From NCBI GenBank assembly GCA_025738555.1, contig JAOVFP010000001.1, forward strand, positions 3,782,001 through 3,846,000: 64,000 nt of DNA. Direction: 5' to 3'. The position numbers and the translations under genes were made by a program. Positions 58,166 to 64,000 of this stretch are shown here, one piece after another; position 1 is the first letter of the stretch, and each line of letters opens with the position of its first letter. The notes under the pieces were generated by a model. The model made no database searches. It saw nothing but the letters and a program-made list of their open reading frames with translations, and was not told the DNA's origin. The stretch comes from Cyathus striatus (lineage: Eukaryota; Basidiomycota; Agaricomycetes; Agaricales; Nidulariaceae).

Positions 58166-61100
58166 TTAGAGTGATTCCAAGTGTTCAAAAAATAAAAGCC
58201 AATCTTCGTCGGTGTATTGAGTGGTATTTTTCCCGTTTGCCTCGAGAAAATGCTCCATGTACTCCCTAATAACCTTTTTTCCTTGTTCGATCAACTATGT
58301 GTTGTCAGTGAAATGCCTGCTAGAAAAAGAGCTTACTCACCTCTTCGTCTTCTTCATCAACCTCATCTTCTTGAGGCGGAAAGTCCTCTTCTTCAACCTC
58401 TTCGACCTCGTCTTGCTGAGTCAGCACCTCCTCTTCGACCTCCGGGACTTCCTGAAGTGGCACCTCCTCTTCTGGTAAAATCAACTCATCACGTTCTACA
58501 ACATTTTCTTTCTGAGAGGCTTTCTTTGGCCTCGGATAGTCGTACCGAGCCACTGCTTGCGAATGTGACAGCTTGAGTAAGAGAAATCGATCCTTGTCCG
58601 GGCATTTTTTGAAAACCATATGATTTTGGACTCTGCGTAGTGTTTTGCCTCTTATAAATTGTCAGCAACACACCATTCTAGTAAACGACACATCCCGTAC
58701 CTGAACCTACATCCCTCACCGGGACAGTGAGGCTTCTGGGAGTCGGGTGACTCAGGTCTATACATTTGAAGCTCCAGTTCTGCCCATGGCGAATGCATGT
58801 ACGCCCTTGACAAAGTTAATATGTTGTAATAACGCCACAACAGGAAAGTATTTACCAGTGCCGCTTGAAATGTGAACGTGTTGCACATTTGTACGGCTTT
58901 CTTGCACTGAATTCATCGCATCGATGGCAACGATAGCCGCCATTCACCTACCCAAATTATTGAGACTTGATTTGTTCAAATGTTGGCAACTCACCTTGAA
59001 CTTTGCCAATTCATCCAGTGCCTGGATGGGCTCGTACAGGTACCAAATCATACTCTTCCAAGCTTCCCTCACAGGTACTCCGAGAATATCCACTTCTTCG
59101 ACGTCGGTGACCTTGCCAGCACTAAGCTCAATAGCCGCTATAACATTGTCAGTGAGCCTCTTGAAAAAGAAAGTTGCCAGAGACATACACTGCTTGGTGA
59201 AATCATCTGCATTATCGGTGTCTCCTACTTTGGAAAATGTGCTTGCTTTGTTAGCAATGAATGAAATTGATCTTCCTAAATCGTTTATGACCTCCTCCGC
59301 AATGATATCATCTTCGAGTAATGTATCTTCATCTTCGTCGTCACCTTTGCTCTCTTGAAGCTGATCGATCACAGCATTGAGCCTTCCCCCCCCATGAAGA
59401 AATGCTTTTGGCATTGATGGCTTCAGGAGCTATGAGACTTTCACATTGATTAGAGGATAGCGCTATGAATGAAGAGTTAAGGCCTTGCAAACTCTTGAGG
59501 CGGTGAAAAGACTCACGTGCTCCTCTCTTCAATGCATCTATTACCTCGGGGCAAGTGCTCTAGATTGCAACAGTGCTGCTGTGCGCTCTGCTGTGGTACC
59601 AGCAACAGATTTATTCTGGAGAGTCAGGGTACGCTGTCGAAATTCTTCTTGATGCATTTTTCTCTCTAATCTTCAATGCAATGATCGCATCCTTTTGTAG
59701 ATCTCTTCAAGCTGATGCATAATCTATCATAGAAATGGTTGGGGTGTTCATAATTGAGTAATGTATCACATTACCTGAAGAGCTTCCTCCTGTCGTCCTG
59801 AAAGGAAAAACAGGTCACCGTACGCCCTTTTCTTTTCAGATCCCTGGTTCTTGTTTCCACTGCCAATCTCGTACATGAGATGTACATTTTCCAGGTTACG
59901 TTCATATGCAGCAGTTCCTTTGCTGAAACAATTTTCATACCTGTCTGATACCTCATCACGCTCTGCAAGGAGTGAGATCATCTGTGGATCTTTCTGTGCG
60001 AAATGTCAGCAAATCCAGAAGTAACTTTGGATATTCAAACTCACATCTATCGCCTCTGTGTGTGCTTCCTTTGCAGCCTTATCCTCCTCAAGCTTTGTAG
60101 AACTTAGCTGATAGAGTAGGGCATCAATAACAGGATCCTTAAGATCCATTCTTGATTCCTGCCTCTACAGAGAAAGAGAAAGAAAAAACATTTGAGAAAA
60201 CGTCCAGTACTACACTCAAAAATTCCTTACGTGAAGTACCTGACCAGGGTATGCTTCTCCGGTGCCTGCTTCTTCACCTAAACGAATGCCCACCACTGCA
60301 TAGTTTGCAGTATTTTTAGAGTAACTTTTCTGTAAACACTGTGTGAATCTGAGGGAGCGTGATTCATTAGATCTTGCGCAATCTCAGAACTTAATTGAAG
60401 ACCATACTACATAACAGATGTTAGAGCATTTTAAAAGTCCCCAAGTACAAAAACGCACATTATTGCCAGTGTCGCGGCGAATGGCAGACATGCCAGCTCT
60501 CGGTAGGCCTGCCTTTTGAGCCCAGTCACCAAATGTATGGCTAGCAGAAGCAGCCGTCGCGGGTGCTTCAGGGGTAACAAATTCTTTACCCCCAAACTTG
60601 AGCTCAAGGAACCTGCGAGGAATAAGTTAGAATTCAAAACAAAAGCAAGAAAACATACAAAGGGTCGTCAAGCTTCGATTCATCAATGGAAAGTTCGGCC
60701 GAGTCGTCAGAGAGCAGAGCATCCAGAGTGGGATACTTTTCCCCAAACGCCTTTCGGCAGAATAAAAAAAGAATGAGGTAAAGTGTTGGGTCAAAGAGAA
60801 GGTTGTGCCCTAGCTTAACAGAATCAAGGATAAATACTTGTTCATCGGCTGTCGCAGTATTTCGTTTGCCCTGCCAGAGTGTCAGTAAAAAAATCTCATT
60901 CAAGAGAATGCTTACTTTGAAGTGTTCCCAATGAATCTCAATTTTATATAAATAGAGTCCAAGGCGGAAAATTCGAACGTCTCGCAGTTTGGGGTAATAA
61001 CCCAGTTCATGCCACTTGGCTTCAGGGACCCCCAAAGTGGAAGGCCTCGATGTCATATAGAAAGAGCACAGGATCCGGAAAATTGACTGCAAAACAGAAA

Positions 61101-61876
61101 GACGGCCATTAACTTTTGAGCTTTTCAGCATGTAGGAAAAGATGGCCTGGAGATGCGATCTCCCAAAGTATTGCTTCGGATTGAGTTTTCGATCAAGAGC
61201 CTTCTCTTGTATAACTGAGTTTGTTTTTTTAGTTGGATATGGGAGTAAAAAAAAAACACATACGGTAGACAACCGCATCTTTTAACTTGTGGTACAGACC
61301 ATCATGCGCAAGTAGTATCATTCCTTGTAGCTCTTTGGGGGCGGGATCGCGCGTGTTTTTTGCGATAGAAGTGACAAAGGAATGAAACCACCCATCTAGC
61401 GTTCTTGCCTTTAGGACTGATTTTCCTGGGAGAGGCGGGGTGGCAATTACCTAGAATAAATGTTAAATGAGTCGGCATAAATGTAAAATAAGGCCTGACT
61501 TTGAATCTTAGGAACTCTACAGCTCCTTGTTTCACTACGTCAAAATTCCATACAGATTCCCCGGTGACACGGGGGTAAAAGATCTGGAGGAATGCCTCCC
61601 AGTCGGCCTCAATCCGTTCCCTGTGGTACTCTTTGACTCGCGGGAAGGAACAGTGGCCGCCCACTCTTGAAAAGAGGCTGCCAATTTAGCTAGCCCAGCT
61701 TCGTCGAGATGCCCTGTGGCGGTGTGGAAATCCTGGGTCAGTTTTGAAATCCGATTCACCTTTTTCGGTTTCGCTGTGCTGGACTCAGGAATGGGTGCTG
61801 GCCCATTCGCATTTTGTATAGAGGTGGCTTGTGCGATCTTTTGAGACATGTCCATTGAGGTTGAGGAGGAGTGCAC
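58166..61876 (-). pseudogene. Tyrosine-recombinase-like gene (DUF3435-like) with zinc fingers, frameshifted
   Basis: Fungal tyrosine recombinases cut and rejoin DNA to move elements. Reading 61876 downward: MDMSQKIAQATSIQNANG, an N-terminal helical domain (ADWEAFLQIFYPRVTGESVW, VIATPPLPGKSVLKARTLDG), then QKQYFGRS-like sequence and the catalytic core: FYMTSRPSTLGVPE (box I Arg), GMSAIRRDTGNN (box II Arg region), and DLMNHAPSDSHSVYRK (His and candidate Tyr). Beyond it are helical exons (KSYSKNTANYAVVGIRLGEE, YENCFSKGTAAYERNLENVH, VINDLGRSISFIANKASTFS), then zinc-binding patterns: GYRCHRCDEFSARKPYKC followed by HFKRH, and CPGEGCRFR with a later HMVFKKCP. It ends TTQYTDEDWLLFFEHLESL, stop at 58166. 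At least two frame breaks are seen: an apparent 2-base gain near 61640 and a 1-base loss near 60325, beside the Tyr. At least ten introns. A Tc1/mariner-like element starts 29 bp beyond its 5' end. Confidence 0.68.
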
Positions 61877-61904
61877 TGGAATCAGTTGGGGAACAAAGGC
61901 CCTA

Positions 61905-62972
61905 TGGTGCTCTTCGCTTAGTCACCACATGTTTTGTACAATGGCAAAATCACCCCCGCAACAATTTTAATGTATTTCATTACAAAAGAAAAGATAATAC
62001 CAGCATTTGAGAAAGTACACCCACCAGGTTATCAAATGCTTATGATGGTGGACAATTCACAGGGCCACTCAGCTTATGCAACAGATGCATTACTTGTCAA
62101 TCAAATGAACATGAACCCAGGTGGAAAACAATCAAAAATGTGAGATGGGTGGTATCTCAGAGATGGTATTAAGATCTCTCAGCCAATGGTTTTCTCTGAT
62201 GATCATTCCTCTTTTCCAGGCAAGGCAAAAGGAATGAAACAAATACTTATTGAATGTGGACTTTTAAAAATGGTCTCTGAATGCAATGCAGAAAGTCTGA
62301 TGATGGATCTTCAGAAAAATGCAACCCAGATGCAACAAATTGCTGTGCAAAAAGGATACTTGAGCTACAGCTAGACTTTCAGAAGAAAAAGTCACTTGTT
62401 GTGAAAGTTATTGAAGCAGCTGGACATCTTTGCATTGTCCTTTGAAAGTTTCACTGTGAGCTCAATTTTATTGAGTTCTTCTGGGGTGCAGTAAAAAAAT
62501 ATCTCCAAGAGAACCACAACTATACCTTTACCACTTTACAGGAAGATATGCCAAAAGCTCTTGCATCAGTGTCTGTTGAAACAATTCAAAAATGGGAGCA
62601 TCATGTTCACCATTGGATAGCTGCTTATGAGAAGGGACTCGGTGCACATGATGCACAAAAGGAAGTTCACAACTTCTCAGAAGTATGCATCCCATCACAG
62701 GGTCCCAGAGCTTCTTGCAAGGCAAATGAACACTTGATAGGATGACTAAGCATACCATATTTAGTAATTCCTTCCATTTATGGTAGTTGGCAAATATTGC
62801 TATAATCTGAAAAATATAACTCACTCAGTTTTGAGAATTTTGACAAATGCTCTAGAGAATTTATTCAATTCATCAAAACAAGCATTTTTACAAGAGGAAT
62901 AAGAAAATAGAAATATTTAGCATGAGATATATCACTTGTACAAAACATGTGGTGACTAAGTGAAGAGCACCA
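61905..62972 (+). mobile_element. Tc1/mariner-like DNA transposon, 1068 bp, TA flanked
   Basis: The ends are inverted repeats: TGGTGCTCTTCGCTTAGTCA at 61905 onward pairs with the reverse complement of the sequence ending at 62972, over about 37-38 bases and with one mismatch (G/A). A TA dinucleotide stands on each side (61903-61904 and 62973-62974), the target duplication expected for Tc1/mariner. The element is AT-rich compared with its surroundings. The inside holds a broken DDE transposase listed separately. It is plausibly dead but its ends are well kept, so it could still be moved by a related transposase. Confidence 0.85.
61934..62745 (+). pseudogene. DDE transposase of the Tc1/mariner-like element, degenerate
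   Basis: Recognisable segments in order are IIPAFEKVHPPGYQMLMMVD, NSQGHSAYATDALLVNQMNM, NPGGKQ, SQPMVFSDDHSSFPGKAKGM, KKKSLVVKVIEAAGHLC, FHCELNFIEFFWGAVKKYLQ, and KALASVSVETIQKWEHHVHH. The second DDE Asp fits MMVDNSQGH and the third acidic residue LNFIEFFW. Stops and shifts break it: TGA near 62142, TAG near 62370 and another TGA near 62444. The N-terminal DNA-binding part is missing. This class of transposase is common in Agaricomycete genomes. It is not functional as read. Confidence 0.85.
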
Positions 62973-62975
62973 TAG

Positions 62976-63253
62976 AAAACATGAGCGATGATTGGATGAG
63001 GGACACATAGCAGACTCACCCATTTGGTGTTATCTACAGGCTTCTCATACCCTATGAGAAGACGTATGAGTCCTTCATCTTCATTGGCCAATCTGTTGGC
63101 AGGCAGAGGCAACGTGAGTTGTTGAACCAGTTGTCAAGGAGTAACTAGCCATACTCAATTCTGATTTTTTGCCCAAGGTTTTAACTCACATAAAGGTACC
63201 AACCATAAGTGAGGGGCCAGGTGCATTGATGCCAAGTCAGAGAGCCTTTTGAA
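62976..63253. other. Flank of the transposon with a minus-strand exon-like stretch
   Basis: On the minus strand 63112-63020 reads MPLPANRLANEDEGLIRLLI then GYEKPVDNTKW, with a good GT donor directly after TKW. No following exon was found because the transposon begins 50 bp further on. It may be an exon of a gene split by the insertion, or chance. Confidence 0.3.
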
Positions 63254-63447
63254 GTGATTTATATTTAGACAGAGTTTATATTCCATTGCATAAGGTGAGG
63301 GATAAATTACCTAGTGTTGCTGCATGGACTGAACTGTCCACAAACTCAGATTGGTCCAGTCCGTTTTTTGCCTTAGTCTGCTGGGGTCCACAAGAACGAA
63401 CTGTGAGTGAACTGAGATCGCAGACTCCAGACGAGAAAGAGGACACA

Positions 63448-64000
63448 ATGGAGGTGGATGAGGGAGGAAGATTAGGAGCAATAAGGGCAAAGACACGTGA
63501 GCAGGCTGCAGTCAAGGCTAGGGTTGTGCAGACCATGGCAAGGCTGACTGGACGCCCAGTGGAGGAAACAACAGAGGGGGAGGTTAGGCCGGTCCCACAT
63601 ATGGAGTATGAGACGACTGTAGCAAGGTTGGGAATAATGTCATTTAGTCCGCAGTGGGTGGAAAGGTCCTTACATTACCACAGGGAGGTTGATAGCCTGA
63701 TGATGCCAGTGGACAAGTCGATCCCAGTGGAGAAGGTAGTGGAGCAAGCAGTGGCCGAGGTAGGACCAATGAGGGTAGGAGTTCCAACTCCTACAGTTGA
63801 GCTGGAGGTAACGACTACTCCACAGGTAGGTACCTACATGAGTGCGGAGCAGATTGCTGACTGCAAATGCACTGTTCAGCAGTTGGAGGCTGAGGGCCAC
63901 ACCATAACTCTGGAGGAAGAGGTGGGGAAGAGTGTCCAGCAGGCAGAGAACGAGGGTGGCTCCAAGAGGAAGCACACCGATACGAATCCGGAGGACACGA
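63448..64000 (+). CDS. Unassigned protein, 5' part; runs off the window
   Basis: Open and uninterrupted to the last base: at least 184 codons from the ATG at 63448. The same frame is open back to a TGA near 63251 without an ATG, and its upstream part also looks coding (VAAWTELSTNSDWSSPFFAL, then VCWGPQERTVSELRSQTPDE), so the true start may lie further upstream across an intron. The visible protein is rich in Glu, Val and Thr: MEVDEGGRLGAIRAKTREQA, MARLTGRPVEETTEGEV, GIMSFSPQWVERSLHYHREV, and EQAVAEVGPMRVGVPTP. There is no domain I recognise. It neighbours a transposon and a recombinase-like gene, so it may belong to a mobile or rapidly changing region. Confidence 0.5.
   Translation, partial: MEVDEGGRLGAIRAKTREQAAVKARVVQTMARLTGRPVEETTEGEVRPVPHMEYETTVARLGIMSFSPQWVERSLHYHREVDSLMMPVDKSIPVEKVVEQAVAEVGPMRVGVPTPTVELEVTTTPQVGTYMSAEQIADCKCTVQQLEAEGHTITLEEEVGKSVQQAENEGGSKRKHTDTNPEDT

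Noticed and set aside
50100..64000. A complete Starship element with the recombinase as captain
   Set aside because: The genes downstream of it are housekeeping (PBP1, Bub1) and intact; no terminal repeats or cargo set are seen, and Starships are known from ascomycetes.

Overview
The window looks like a nuclear contig of a wood- or litter-decaying basidiomycete (Agaricomycetes type). Nearly every gene is cut by many GT-AG introns of about 45-70 bases, genes sit on both strands without operons, and the families present are typical of such fungi: a CBM1-GH5 cellulase, an intracellular GH13 amylase, sugar MFS transport, small F-box families, a kinase-like family, and serine-rich GPI proteins. 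I see no rRNA or tRNA gene, CRISPR array or viral region. Exon limits were read by eye from splice sites and family conservation, so single junctions may be off by a few bases.

Layout. 1-9 kb: an F-box gene, a mitochondrial RMND1/DUF155 gene with a 126-bp inverted repeat over its 5' flank, a kinase-like gene, and biotin-protein ligase. 8.6-16.2 kb: two paralogous F-box genes bracket a SARAF-like ER membrane protein and a secreted GH5 cellulase; downstream of the cellulase lies an inverted decayed copy of part of the RhoGEF gene found 5 kb further on. 17.5-31.5 kb: FMN alpha-hydroxyacid oxidase/dehydrogenase, a Rom2-like RhoGEF, PI-PLC, a WD40 ribosome-assembly factor (Sqt1/AAMP type), an ERp38-type protein disulfide isomerase, and a TDP2-like phosphodiesterase. 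32.7-45.4 kb: a serine-rich secreted protein, a sugar transporter, a GH13 alpha-amylase, a coiled-coil nuclear protein, an unassigned fungal protein, and a GNAT acetyltransferase. 45.8-56.5 kb: an unrecognised nuclear protein, the spindle-checkpoint kinase Bub1, and the ataxin-2/Pbp1 homologue. 57.2-64 kb: an accessory edge holding a truncated monoacylglycerol lipase, a frameshifted tyrosine-recombinase-like gene with zinc fingers, a Tc1/mariner-like element with 38-bp inverted ends and TA flanks, and the start of an unrecognised open frame that runs off the window.

Themes. Carbon acquisition (GH5 cellulase, sugar transporter, amylase, hydroxyacid oxidase), signalling and cell wall integrity (RhoGEF, PI-PLC, SARAF), chromosome maintenance (Bub1, TDP2) and RNA/ribosome biology (Pbp1, Sqt1) are interleaved with no evident clustering by pathway. 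The most notable signals are the recombinase/transposon edge, the seven FxPFxD repeats of Bub1 partly carried on their own mini-exons, a 4-base micro-exon that completes the catalytic NHD motif of the amylase, the long inverted repeat at the RMND1 promoter, and the inverted RhoGEF fragment.
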